A stretch of DNA of 64,000 bases. Source: Streptomyces fragilis (GTDB lineage Bacteria; Actinomycetota; Actinomycetes; Streptomycetales; Streptomycetaceae). Below, piece after piece: positions 42,825-50,701 of the stretch. Within the stretch, counting starts at the first letter, position 1. Every line of letters starts with the position of its first letter. The translations under genes and the position numbers were made by a program. The notes beneath the pieces were generated by a model. The model had not been told where the DNA came from and searched no databases. It worked only from the letters and a program-made list of their open reading frames with translations. The stretch lies in contig NZ_BEVZ01000006.1 of assembly GCF_003112515.1 (NCBI RefSeq), positions 496,001 through 560,000 on the forward strand, written 5' to 3'.

Positions 42825-43761
42825 GGTCGTCACCCTCGGGGAGACCATGGCGCTGCTCGCGCCCGACCGGGTGGGCGCCCTGGCGCACGTGCCGGGGATG
42901 AGCCTGGGCATCGGCGGGGCGGAGAGCAACGTGGCCGTCGGCCTGCGGCGGCTCGGCGTGTCCGCGGCCTGGATCGGCCGGGTCGGCGACGACCCGTTCG
43001 GGCAGCGGGTGCTGCGCGAGCTGCGCGGCGAAGGGCTGGACGTACGGGCGGTGGTGGACGCGGGAGCGCCCACCGGGCTGATGGTCAAGGAGCGGCGCAC
43101 GGCCCGCACGGCCGGGGTCTGGTACTACCGTGCCGGCAGCGCCGGGTCGCGCCTCTCCCCCGGCGACGTGCCGGACGAGGTCTTCCACGGCGCGCGCCTG
43201 CTGCACGTCACGGGCATCACCCCGGCGCTGTCGGCGTCGGCCGCCGAGGCGGTGCGGCACGCCGTGTCGGCCGCCCGCGAGCGGGGGCTGCTGGTCTCCT
43301 TCGACGTCAACCTCCGTACCAAGCTGTGGAGTCCGGCGGAGGCCGCGGAAGGGCTGTCCTGGCTGGTGCGGGAGGCGGACGTGGTGTTCGCCGGGCCGGA
43401 GGAGGCCGAGCTGTTCGTGGCCGCGGACGACGACCCCCTTGAGGTGGCGGCGGCGTTGTGCGCGCTGGGGCCCTCTCAGGCGGTCGTGAAGCTGGGCGCG
43501 GACGGGTGCGCGGCGGTCGCGGACGGCGAACGGCTGCGGGTGCCCGCCCTGCGGGTCGACGCGGTGGACACGGTGGGGGCGGGCGACGCCTTCGTGGCCG
43601 GCTACCTGGCCGAGCTGCTCGCGGGCCGCCCGCTGGCGGAGCGGCTCACCACGGCGTCCGCGACCGGGGCGTTCGCCTGCACGGTCCCGGGCGACTGGGA
43701 GGGCCTGCCCACCCGCCGCGAACTGGGCCTGCTGACGGCGTCGGAGAACGTCTCCCGCTGA
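42817..43761 (+). CDS. kdgK: 2-keto-3-deoxygluconate kinase (PfkB family)
   Basis: 314 residues, ribokinase-like fold. N-terminal GIGGAESNVAVGLRRLG and the C-terminal ATP signature DTVGAGDAFVAGYLAELL with the catalytic Asp. It phosphorylates KDG to KDPG, the substrate of the preceding aldolase. GTG start. Together with uxuB, manD and eda it completes fructuronate to central metabolism. A long repeat array, not a normal terminator, follows. Confidence 0.9.
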   Translation: MAEVVTLGETMALLAPDRVGALAHVPGMSLGIGGAESNVAVGLRRLGVSAAWIGRVGDDPFGQRVLRELRGEGLDVRAVVDAGAPTGLMVKERRTARTAGVWYYRAGSAGSRLSPGDVPDEVFHGARLLHVTGITPALSASAAEAVRHAVSAARERGLLVSFDVNLRTKLWSPAEAAEGLSWLVREADVVFAGPEEAELFVAADDDPLEVAAALCALGPSQAVVKLGADGCAAVADGERLRVPALRVDAVDTVGAGDAFVAGYLAELLAGRPLAERLTTASATGAFACTVPGDWEGLPTRRELGLLTASENVSR

Positions 43762-43918
43762 CACGCCGCCCGCGCGTGGCGTCCCCCCGCACCCGTGCGG
43801 CCGGACCACGAAGGCCGCCCGGGGGTGGAGGGGTGGGCCCCCGGACAGCCGTCGCGACCCGGCCGCACGGGTGCACTGCGCGACGAACCGGGCCCGGGTG
43901 CACGACCCGGTGCCCGCG

Positions 43919-44210
43919 CGGGCACCGGGCGCGGCGCAGGCCCACGCGGGTACACGGCGCGGCGCAGGCCCGCGCAGGCACACGGCGCGGCGAAGCACGC
44001 GGGTACACGACGCGACGCAGAGCCACGCGGGTTACACGACGCGGCGCAAGCCCGCGCAGGCACACGACGCGGCGCAGGCCCGCGCAGGCACACGGCGCGG
44101 CGAAGCACGCGGGTACACGACGCGACGCAGAGCCACGCGGGTTACACGACGCGGCGCAGAGCCACGCTGGCACACGACGCGGCGCAGGCACGCGCAGACA
44201 CAGGCGCCGA
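43919..44210. repeat. Higher-order tandem repeat array (25-29 bp units)
   Basis: About ten head-to-tail copies of a GC-rich unit of 25-29 bp (typical unit starts at 44050, GCCCGCGCAGGCACACGACG). Units of 28, 25, 29 and 28 bp form a 110-bp super-unit: 43968-44049 is repeated almost exactly at 44078-44159. It fills the convergent 563-bp spacer between kdgK and nanE. No coding bias; no unique spacers, so not CRISPR. Confidence 0.9.
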
Positions 44211-44324
44211 CCAACCGCCGTGCGGGTGCACCCGCACGGCGAACCGCTGTCCGGGACGCCGCCCGTGAGGCACGGCGCCCGCGCGGGCACCCAGGTCCGG
44301 GCGGCGCGGGGGGCCACCTCCCGG

Positions 44325-45026
44325 TCAGCGCGGGAGGGCCTCGGCGAACAGGCGGGTCAGGGCCGTGGGGGCGGTGATGGCGGTGCCGACGACCACGCTC
44401 GCCGCGCCGGCCGCCAGCGCCTCGGCGGCCTGGGCCGGCGTCGCGATGCGGCCCTCGGCGACCACCGGGACGTCGATCGCCGCGGCGAGTTCCGCGACGA
44501 GCGCGAGGTCGGGTGCCGTCTGCCGCGGGGAGCCCGGCACGTAGCCGGACAGGGTCGTCGAGACGAGGTCGGCTCCCCGCGCCGCCGCCTCCCGCCCCTC
44601 CGCGAGGGTGGAGACGTCCGCCATGACCTGGGCTCCGGCCGCGTGCACCGCGGCGACGAGTTCGGCGAAGGTGCTGCCGTCGGGACGCGGCCGGGCGGTC
44701 GCGTCGGCCGCGACGACGGCCGCTCCCGCCTCCACCAGGGCGAGCGCGTGGCGCACGCCCGGCGTGATGTAGACGCCGGTGTCACCGTCCTTCCACAGGC
44801 CGATCACCGGCAGGCCGACCGCCGCGACCGTGGCGGCGACGACCTCGGGGTCGTTGACCCGCACGGCCGCCGCGCCGCCGGCCTCGGCCGCCATGGCCAT
44901 CCGGACGAGGGTGCCGGTGTGACGCATCGGGTCGCCGGGAGGCGCCTGGCAGGAGACGATCAGCCGTCCTCCCAGGGCGTCGGCCGGACGCGGCTGCGGA
45001 AGCGGGGGCGGGGGCGGCGGGGTCAT
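44325..45026 (-). CDS. nanE: N-acetylmannosamine-6-phosphate 2-epimerase
   Basis: 233 residues, TIM barrel. It turns ManNAc-6-P into GlcNAc-6-P. Signature segments: LIVSCQAPPGDPM, VIGLWKDGDTGVYITP (lysine and Asp of the active site), VVAADATARPRPDG, MADVSTLAEG, and VVAEGRIATPAQAAEAL. A six-proline run starts the protein (MTPPPPPPLP), which may slow translation and need EF-P. ATG overlaps the nanK stop by 4 nt. Last gene of the nanAKE operon. Confidence 0.93.
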   Translation of the reverse strand: MTPPPPPPLPQPRPADALGGRLIVSCQAPPGDPMRHTGTLVRMAMAAEAGGAAAVRVNDPEVVAATVAAVGLPVIGLWKDGDTGVYITPGVRHALALVEAGAAVVAADATARPRPDGSTFAELVAAVHAAGAQVMADVSTLAEGREAAARGADLVSTTLSGYVPGSPRQTAPDLALVAELAAAIDVPVVAEGRIATPAQAAEALAAGAASVVVGTAITAPTALTRLFAEALPR

Positions 45027-45970
45027 CGGGGAACTCCGGTGGTGTGGGGATCGTGCAGCGGCAGGGTGCGGGTCAGCGCGGCGGCCCCGAGAACCGCGGC
45101 GTCGGTTCCGCCGCGCGGCGGCGTGGGACGCAACGCGCGGAGCGGGGGCATGAGTTCGGCGGTGAAGGCGGTGCGCAGGGCGTCCTGGTACAGGGCGCCG
45201 ATGCCCGGCACGCCGCCGGCGACGACCACCCGGTGCGGGCCCAGCGCGTTGGCGAGGCCGCCCAGGACGCGGCCGGCCGCGCGGGCGCCGAGGGTGATGG
45301 CGGCGGTGGCGTGCGGGTCGCCGAGGGCGGCGCGGGCGGCGACGGTCTGCAGCCGGTCGGCGGGCTCTCCGCCGAGCCGTGCGTAGTGGGCGGTGATGGC
45401 GGGCCCCGCGGCGATCGCCTCCAGGTGACCGGTGGCGCCGCAGGTGCAGGGCAGTCCGTCCGCCTCGGGGCTCGGCAGGTGCCCGAGGTGACCGGCGACG
45501 CCGCCGGCGCCCTGCAGCATCCGTCCGCCGGCCGCGACGGCGCCGCCGACCCCGGTGCCGACGGCCGCGTAGATCAGGGTGCCGTCCCCGCCCAGGTCCG
45601 CCAGCTCCGTGGCCGCGGCCGCCCGGACGTCGTTGTCGCAGGCCACCCGCAGTCCGGTGCGGGCGGCGAGGCCCGCGGCCAGGGCGGTGCCGGCCCAGCC
45701 GCGGATCGTGTCGGTGGCGCTGGTGACCGTCCCGGACACCGGGTCGATCACCCCGGCCGCGGCGACGCCCAGCCTGGTGACGCCCGGCACCCGGACCTCG
45801 CGGGCGGCCTCGGCCAGGGCGTCCAGCACCGCCTCGGCCCCGCCCGTCGCCGGGGTGGGCCGGGTGTGCCGGACCAGGACGGTGCCGTCGGCGCCGACCA
45901 GGGCGGCGGCGATCTTGGTGCCGCCCAGGTCGAGGCCGACGACCGGCGCCCGGGTGTCGCGCCCGGTCAT
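45023..45970 (-). CDS. nanK: ROK-family kinase, probable N-acetylmannosamine kinase
   Basis: 315 residues. ATP motif VGLDLGGTKIAAALV at the N-terminus, catalytic Asp in RVACDNDVRAAA, sugar-binding HLGHLPSPEADG and the ROK zinc motif, here CTCGATGHLE: the third Cys of the usual C-x-C-G-x-x-G-C is His. It phosphorylates ManNAc released by NanA. Overlaps both neighbours by 4 nt (ATGA on each side), so the three nan genes are translated together. Confidence 0.88.
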   Translation of the reverse strand: MTGRDTRAPVVGLDLGGTKIAAALVGADGTVLVRHTRPTPATGGAEAVLDALAEAAREVRVPGVTRLGVAAAGVIDPVSGTVTSATDTIRGWAGTALAAGLAARTGLRVACDNDVRAAAATELADLGGDGTLIYAAVGTGVGGAVAAGGRMLQGAGGVAGHLGHLPSPEADGLPCTCGATGHLEAIAAGPAITAHYARLGGEPADRLQTVAARAALGDPHATAAITLGARAAGRVLGGLANALGPHRVVVAGGVPGIGALYQDALRTAFTAELMPPLRALRPTPPRGGTDAAVLGAAALTRTLPLHDPHTTGVPR

Positions 45971-46926
45971 CGGACCGGCAGCAGCGCGGCGTCGCGCAGA
46001 TGCCGCTCGACGTGGGCGACGCAGACCTCGTCCAGCTGGATCTGCGAACCCGCGGTGGTGCCGTGCGTGAACACGCCGAGCAGCCGCAGCGCGTGCTTGA
46101 AGGCGCCGATGGCCGACGAGTTGCGGCCCATCTCGCTCTCGGGACCCGCGTCCACCAGGCCGAACAGCTGGACCAGCCGCTCCTGCTCGGCGACCGCGCG
46201 GTCCAGGTCGCCGCCGCGCACGGCGTCGTAGAGGCGGACGTAGCCGGCCGGGTCCACGTTGCCCAGACCGGGCACCACCCCGTCCGCGCCGGCCAGCAGC
46301 GCGGCGTCTACGGTCAGTTCCGAGCCGGTGAGGATGCTGAAGGAGGGGGCGGGGCCGTCCGCGCGGCCCGCGCGTCCGCCCAGGGCGACGATCAGGCGGC
46401 GCAGTCCCCCCTCGTCCCCGCTGCTGTCCTTCAGGCCGGCCAGGGTGCCGTCCTCGGCGAGCTCGCGCACCAGGGCGGTGGAGAGCTTGCTGTGCACGGA
46501 GACCGGCAGGTCGTAGGCGTACAGCGGCAGTTCCCCCCGCTCGCGGACGGTGCGGAAGTGGAGCGCGATCTCGCGGGGATGCGTGCGGGCGTAGAAGGGG
46601 GCGGTCGCCACCAGGGCGTCGGCGCCGGCCTTGCGGGCGGCCTCGGCGTGGACGAGCACCCGCGGGGTCGTCATGTCGATGACGCCGGCGAGCACCGGGA
46701 CGCGTCCCGCGGCGGCCTCCACGACGGTCTCCAGGGCCACGGCCCGCTGCCGGTCGGTGAGGAAGGCGACCTCGCTGCTGGAGCCCAGGGCGAACAGCCC
46801 GTGCACTCCCCCCGCGACGAGGTGCTCGACGAGGCGTGCGAGCGACGCGGTGTCGACCTCGCCCGACGCGTCCAGGGGGGTGCAGACGGGCGGCACGACG
46901 CCGCGCAGTGGCTGGGACGAGGACAT
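45967..46926 (-). CDS. nanA: N-acetylneuraminate lyase-like aldolase (DHDPS superfamily)
   Basis: 319 residues, class I aldolase. Carboxylate-binding loop LGSSSEVAFLT; Tyr in PLYAYDLPVSVH; Schiff-base lysine in LAGLKDSSGDEGG; SILTGSELTVDAALLAGADGVVPGLGN typical of the superfamily. From sequence alone it could be another keto-acid aldolase, but position directly before nanK and nanE and after a sialidase supports Neu5Ac cleavage to ManNAc and pyruvate. First of the three overlapping genes. Confidence 0.82.
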   Translation of the reverse strand: MSSSQPLRGVVPPVCTPLDASGEVDTASLARLVEHLVAGGVHGLFALGSSSEVAFLTDRQRAVALETVVEAAAGRVPVLAGVIDMTTPRVLVHAEAARKAGADALVATAPFYARTHPREIALHFRTVRERGELPLYAYDLPVSVHSKLSTALVRELAEDGTLAGLKDSSGDEGGLRRLIVALGGRAGRADGPAPSFSILTGSELTVDAALLAGADGVVPGLGNVDPAGYVRLYDAVRGGDLDRAVAEQERLVQLFGLVDAGPESEMGRNSSAIGAFKHALRLLGVFTHGTTAGSQIQLDEVCVAHVERHLRDAALLPVR

Positions 46927-47017
46927 GGGTGTCTCCTGGGGCTGTGCGAGGGGTGGTTCGGGAGGGGGTCGGCCGGCCGCCGGGGCGGGGAGGTCCCGGT
47001 GGCCGGCCGGGCTCGGC

Positions 47018-48502
47018 CTACGGGGCGGTGACCGGGAGGGTCGCGTCGCCGTAGGAGTGCTGGGTGCCGCGGACCTGGTAGGCCGCGGTGACCGCCACGT
47101 TGCCGGCGGCGGTGCCGGCCGGGACGGTGACGGGGATCTTGACGTTGGCGCCCTGGCCCGGCTTGAGCGCGGGCATCGTGACGGAGGGGGCGCTCCAGCC
47201 GGAGGGCAGCTTGAGCGAGACCGTGCCAGAGGGGAGGTCGACGTCGTTCTGGCTGACGACGCGGACGGTGACCTCGGTGGTGCGGCCCGCGGGCAGGGCG
47301 GCGGGCGGGGTGACGGTGACCGGGGCGCAGACTCCGCCGAGCCACTGGAGGTCGAAGGAGGAGTACGTGATGTGCTGGTAGTTGGCGCGCTCCCACAGGA
47401 GGCCGACCCGGGCGTTGCCCATGCCGTCGCCGAGCGGGGTGAGCGTCGAGTAGGCGGCGGAGCCGGCCTCGACCACCTTGCGCACCGGCCAGTTCTGTCC
47501 GTTGTCGCAGGACAGCCGGACGGTGAGGTTGCTGCGGCTGTTGGTGGTGGCCGTGTTGCTGAACAGCAGCCAGGAGGCTCTCGGGTGGGAGGGGGCCGCG
47601 TCCGGCGCGAACCGGACGACGGAGCCGTTGTTGGCGGGGTCGGGCAGTTCGGTGTCGCGCTGGAAGGGCGTGTAGGTGACGCCGCCGTCCGAGGAGTGGG
47701 CGACCGTGCGGTAGGGCGCGGAGCGGTTGTTCAGCATGACGCGGCCGTCGGACAGCTCGACGGTCTTGTTCTCGTCGCCGCCCGGTCCGACGGGGGTGCC
47801 CATCCTCCAGGTGGCGCCGTGGTCGTCGCTGTAGGCGCTGACCGCGTAGTTGGCGCCGTTGTCGCGGATGGCGTACTGCTGGATCAGCCGGCCCTTGTGG
47901 GCGCCCTGGCGCAGCTGGATGCCCTCGCCGGAGGCGGCGAACATGCCCGCCCAGGCCGGGTTCTTGATCTCGGCGGTGATCCGCTCGTGCTTCCAGGTCA
48001 GGCCGTCGTCGTCGGAGTAGCTGTAGTCGGCCTGCAGGACGTTCGGGTCGCTCTCGTCGTTGCCGGTCGCCGAGCCGAAGAAGCCCTGGTTCACGGAGGC
48101 CGCGTAGAAGACGAAGATCCGTCCCGTCACCCGGTCCACGAGGAGGCTCGGGTCGCCGTACCCCTGGGGCGCGGCGTCCTTGCGCACCACCTGCTGCGCC
48201 TGCCAGGTGGCGCCGCCGTCGGTGCTGCGGCGCATGACGACGCCGAGGTTGCCGGGGAGGTCGCCGAGGGTGGGGCGGGCGTCGTAGGCGGCGATCAGGG
48301 TGCCCTTGGTGGTCCTGGTCAGCGCGGGGATGCGGTAGTAGGGGGAGCCGGTGCCCGCGGTGGCGATGTCCTGCGAGGTGAGGGCTCCCGCGGCGGCCGC
48401 GGCGACGGAGCCGCTCTGCGCGGGGGCGCCGTGGGCGCCGGTGGTGAGGCCGAGCAGGGTCAGACAGGCGGTGCCGAGGACCAGGGAGACTCTTCGCTGC
48501 AT
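47018..48502 (-). CDS. Secreted exo-alpha-sialidase
   Basis: 494 residues. Signal peptide 1-25 (VSLVLGTACLTLLGLTTGAHG). Six-bladed sialidase propeller about 50-380 with the arginine-triad start YYRIPAL and four Asp-boxes (STDGGATW, SDDDGLTW, SDDHGATW, SSDGGVTY); NPAWAGMFAASGEGIQL lies near the catalytic Glu. About 385-494 is a NEW3/CARDB-like beta domain seen after actinobacterial sialidases. It releases terminal sialic acid from glycans outside the cell. 67 bp from the acetylesterase gene, likely one operon. Confidence 0.93.
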   Translation of the reverse strand: MQRRVSLVLGTACLTLLGLTTGAHGAPAQSGSVAAAAAGALTSQDIATAGTGSPYYRIPALTRTTKGTLIAAYDARPTLGDLPGNLGVVMRRSTDGGATWQAQQVVRKDAAPQGYGDPSLLVDRVTGRIFVFYAASVNQGFFGSATGNDESDPNVLQADYSYSDDDGLTWKHERITAEIKNPAWAGMFAASGEGIQLRQGAHKGRLIQQYAIRDNGANYAVSAYSDDHGATWRMGTPVGPGGDENKTVELSDGRVMLNNRSAPYRTVAHSSDGGVTYTPFQRDTELPDPANNGSVVRFAPDAAPSHPRASWLLFSNTATTNSRSNLTVRLSCDNGQNWPVRKVVEAGSAAYSTLTPLGDGMGNARVGLLWERANYQHITYSSFDLQWLGGVCAPVTVTPPAALPAGRTTEVTVRVVSQNDVDLPSGTVSLKLPSGWSAPSVTMPALKPGQGANVKIPVTVPAGTAAGNVAVTAAYQVRGTQHSYGDATLPVTAP

Positions 48503-48569
48503 GGACGTGCCTCTTCTCGGGAGTGCGGTCGGACGGTCGGGACGTGCGCGGAGCGGTGGAACACCGGGT

Positions 48570-49541
48570 CTAGGAGGCGGAGAAGAGGTCCTTGACCCAG
48601 GCGAGCTGGGCGCGCCGGTGGTGACCGCCGCCGCCCTCGTGGCCGTTGAACTCGTAGACCCGCAGGTCCTTGGGGCCGCCGTAGCGGTGGTAGGCCGCGA
48701 AGCAGGTGGAGGGCGGGCAGACGGCGTCCATCATGGCGACGGAGAAGAACGCGGGGGCGGTGGCGCGGGAGGCCAGCACCGCGGCGTCGACGTAGGACAG
48801 CGAGGTGAGGACGGCGTCGGCACGGTCGCGGTGCAGGCTCAGGTACTCCGCGATCTCGGTGTACGGGGGCTGCCCGGCGATCTGCGCCCCGCGCCGGATG
48901 TCGCACAGGAACGGGACGTCGGGCATGACGCCGGCCAGGCCGGGGACGAGCGCGGCCACCGCGAGCGAGATGCCGCCGCCCTGGCTGTGCCCGGTCACCA
49001 CGATCCGGTCGGGGTCGACGGCCGGGTGCTCCCGGGCCGCCTCGACGAAGCGCACGGCGTCCGTGAACAGCCGCCGGTAGTAGAGGTCGTGGGGATCCTC
49101 GACGCCGCGGGTGAGGAAACCGGGGACCTCGCCGTTGAGGGTGGCCGTGTCGGGGGTGTCGCCCCCGGCCGTGGACCAGCCCTGCCCTCGGGTGTCCATG
49201 ACGAGGTGCGCGTAGCCGGCGTTGGCCCACAGCACCTGCTCGTGCGCCAGGCCCCGTCCCCGGCCGTAGCCGAGGAACTCCACGACGCAGCCGAGCGGGA
49301 GACCCGCGCCGGCGGGCAGGTGCAGCCAGCCCCGAACGGTCTCGCCTGCGAAGCCGGGCACGGCGACGTCGAAGGTGGTGACCTGGGTCAGGCCGGTGTC
49401 CACGGGCGTCCAGCGGGGGGTTCCGCCCGCCGCCCGGGCCTCCCGCAGGGTCAGGTCCCAGAACGCGTCGAGGTCGGGGGGTTCGTGGAGGTCGGGCCGC
49501 AGTGCGAGGCACTCGGCGAGGGTGAGGTCCGTCAGTGGCAT
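48570..49541 (-). CDS. CE7-type acetylesterase (acetylxylan esterase/cephalosporin deacetylase fold)
   Basis: 323 residues, alpha/beta hydrolase of the AXE1/Cah family. Nucleophile in VVTGHSQGGGISLAVAAL, Asp in SVAMMDAVCPPST, His in NGHEGGGGHH. FVEAAREHPAVDPDRIVVTG is typical. CE7 enzymes remove O-acetyl groups from sugars; next to a sialidase and nan genes it may deacetylate O-acetyl sialic acids, with no signal peptide suggesting intracellular action. Start ATG at 49541; the operator is 32 bp upstream. First gene of a probable esterase-sialidase-nanAKE unit. Confidence 0.87.
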   Translation of the reverse strand: MPLTDLTLAECLALRPDLHEPPDLDAFWDLTLREARAAGGTPRWTPVDTGLTQVTTFDVAVPGFAGETVRGWLHLPAGAGLPLGCVVEFLGYGRGRGLAHEQVLWANAGYAHLVMDTRGQGWSTAGGDTPDTATLNGEVPGFLTRGVEDPHDLYYRRLFTDAVRFVEAAREHPAVDPDRIVVTGHSQGGGISLAVAALVPGLAGVMPDVPFLCDIRRGAQIAGQPPYTEIAEYLSLHRDRADAVLTSLSYVDAAVLASRATAPAFFSVAMMDAVCPPSTCFAAYHRYGGPKDLRVYEFNGHEGGGGHHRRAQLAWVKDLFSAS

Positions 49542-49572
49542 GAGGAGTCCGCCCCAGTCGGTGTGGGAAGAA

Positions 49573-49587
49573 CAGACGTCTGATGTC
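49573..49587. promoter_or_regulatory. Sialic-acid regulon operator, esterase side
   Basis: CAGACGTCTGATGTC. Its reverse complement is identical to 50611-50625 in the GntR/ABC-transporter divergent region. The core CAGACGTCTG is self-complementary. It lies 32 bp before the esterase start. The likely binder is the GntR protein at 49807. Confidence 0.8.
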
Positions 49588-49755
49588 TGCTGTTGAGGGA
49601 CCTTAGAGATCCACAACGCGGCCGTCAAGAGCGGGGCACCGCGGTCGTCGCGGGCGGGGACCTCGGGCATCGGGGGCCGGCCGCGGCGGTCACCGCGGGC
49701 CGAGCGCACCGGCCGTCGCGGGCGAAGTGCCGCCCCGCCCTCCCCAGTTGGACGA

Positions 49756-49792
49756 CGGTGGGGCCGGCCCGTGACCCGGACCGGCCCCACCG
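49756..49792. terminator. Terminator of the nanR-like GntR gene
   Basis: 12-bp perfect stem (49756-49767 with 49781-49792), 15 bp after the GntR stop on the minus strand, separating it from the esterase promoter. Confidence 0.75.
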
Positions 49793-49806
49793 CGGGAAAC
49801 GCCCGG

Positions 49807-50559
49807 TCAGCGGCGGGCGCGGGCCTCGGCGATGCGCTGGCGGACCGGCGCGTAGTGGTCGGTCAGCGCGGCGGCGAACCGCACCGGGTCCCGGTCCCGG
49901 ACGGCGTCCACTATGCGCTTATGGTGGGCGATGGTGGCCACTTCGTGCTCATGGGTGAAGACGTCCAGATGTGGCGCGACGATGACGTACACGTCCCAGA
50001 ACGCCGTGGACAGCTGCCCGATGAGGTCGTTGCCGAGGGGGGCGAGGAGCAGGGTGTGGAAAGCGCGGTCGGCGACGACGAAGCCCTGCCCCTCCCCCGC
50101 CCCGGCCCGGCGCATCTCGTCGACGTGGCCTTCCAGCCGCTCGATCTGCTCGTCGCTGAGCGACTCCACGAGGCGTTCCGCCATGCCGCGTTCGAACAGC
50201 TCGCGGACGTCGACGAGGTCGGACAGCACCTGGAAGTCGTCGTCGGGGCTGAGCAGACCACGGAAGGTCAGGCTCTCGACCAGCGCGGAGAGGCTCAGCC
50301 TCCCCACGTACGTCCCGTGGCCGTGGCGCACCTCGACGATGTCCAGCGCGGTCAGGATCCTGATGGCCTCCCGGACGCTGGAGCGGCTGGCGCCCAGCGC
50401 CTCGCACAGGGCCGGCTCGGTCGGCAGCGGGTCCCCGGGGCGCAGCTGGTTGCGCAGGATGTAGGCCTTGATGCCGTCCACGACCTCCTGTCGCAACGGC
50501 TGACGCGCCGGTCTCGGCTCCGGCTCCGCACGTCGGACAGCTCCTTGTCCCACCGCCAC
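49807..50559 (-). CDS. GntR-family FCD regulator, NanR-like
   Basis: 250 residues from GTG at 50559, with AGAGGGG 7 bp upstream; a longer frame starts at 50631 inside the operator. Winged helix about 20-85: YILRNQLRPGDPLPTEPALCEALGASRSSVREAIRIL, FCD domain to the C-terminus with AHHKRIVDAVRDRDPVRFAAALTDHY. E. coli NanR, the sialic-acid repressor, is also a GntR/FCD protein. It sits between the two operon blocks with operator copies at 49573 and 50611. Effector probably Neu5Ac or ManNAc-6-P. Confidence 0.87.
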   Translation of the reverse strand: MAVGQGAVRRAEPEPRPARQPLRQEVVDGIKAYILRNQLRPGDPLPTEPALCEALGASRSSVREAIRILTALDIVEVRHGHGTYVGRLSLSALVESLTFRGLLSPDDDFQVLSDLVDVRELFERGMAERLVESLSDEQIERLEGHVDEMRRAGAGEGQGFVVADRAFHTLLLAPLGNDLIGQLSTAFWDVYVIVAPHLDVFTHEHEVATIAHHKRIVDAVRDRDPVRFAAALTDHYAPVRQRIAEARARR

Positions 50560-50610
50560 CTCTTGACCCCTCTCCACTGTCGGGCTACGTTCCCACGCTA
50601 TCAAGGGTCG

Positions 50611-50628
50611 GACATCAGACGTCTGATG
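50611..50628. promoter_or_regulatory. Sialic-acid regulon operator, transporter side
   Basis: CATCAGACGTCTGATG at 50613-50628 is a perfect 16-bp palindrome between the divergent GntR (start 50559) and ABC transporter (start 50702) genes. It shares 15 bp with 49573-49587 in inverted orientation. Confidence 0.82.
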
Positions 50629-50701
50629 CATCCGGAGCAGACGCCGTCCGCACCCCGCTTCTTCCTGATTCGCCCGTCATGTCTCCCGCCTGGAGGAACC
50701 T

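Noticed and set aside
43919..44210. CRISPR array
   Set aside because: Units are head-to-tail with no unique spacers of constant length and there are no cas genes nearby; it is a tandem repeat.
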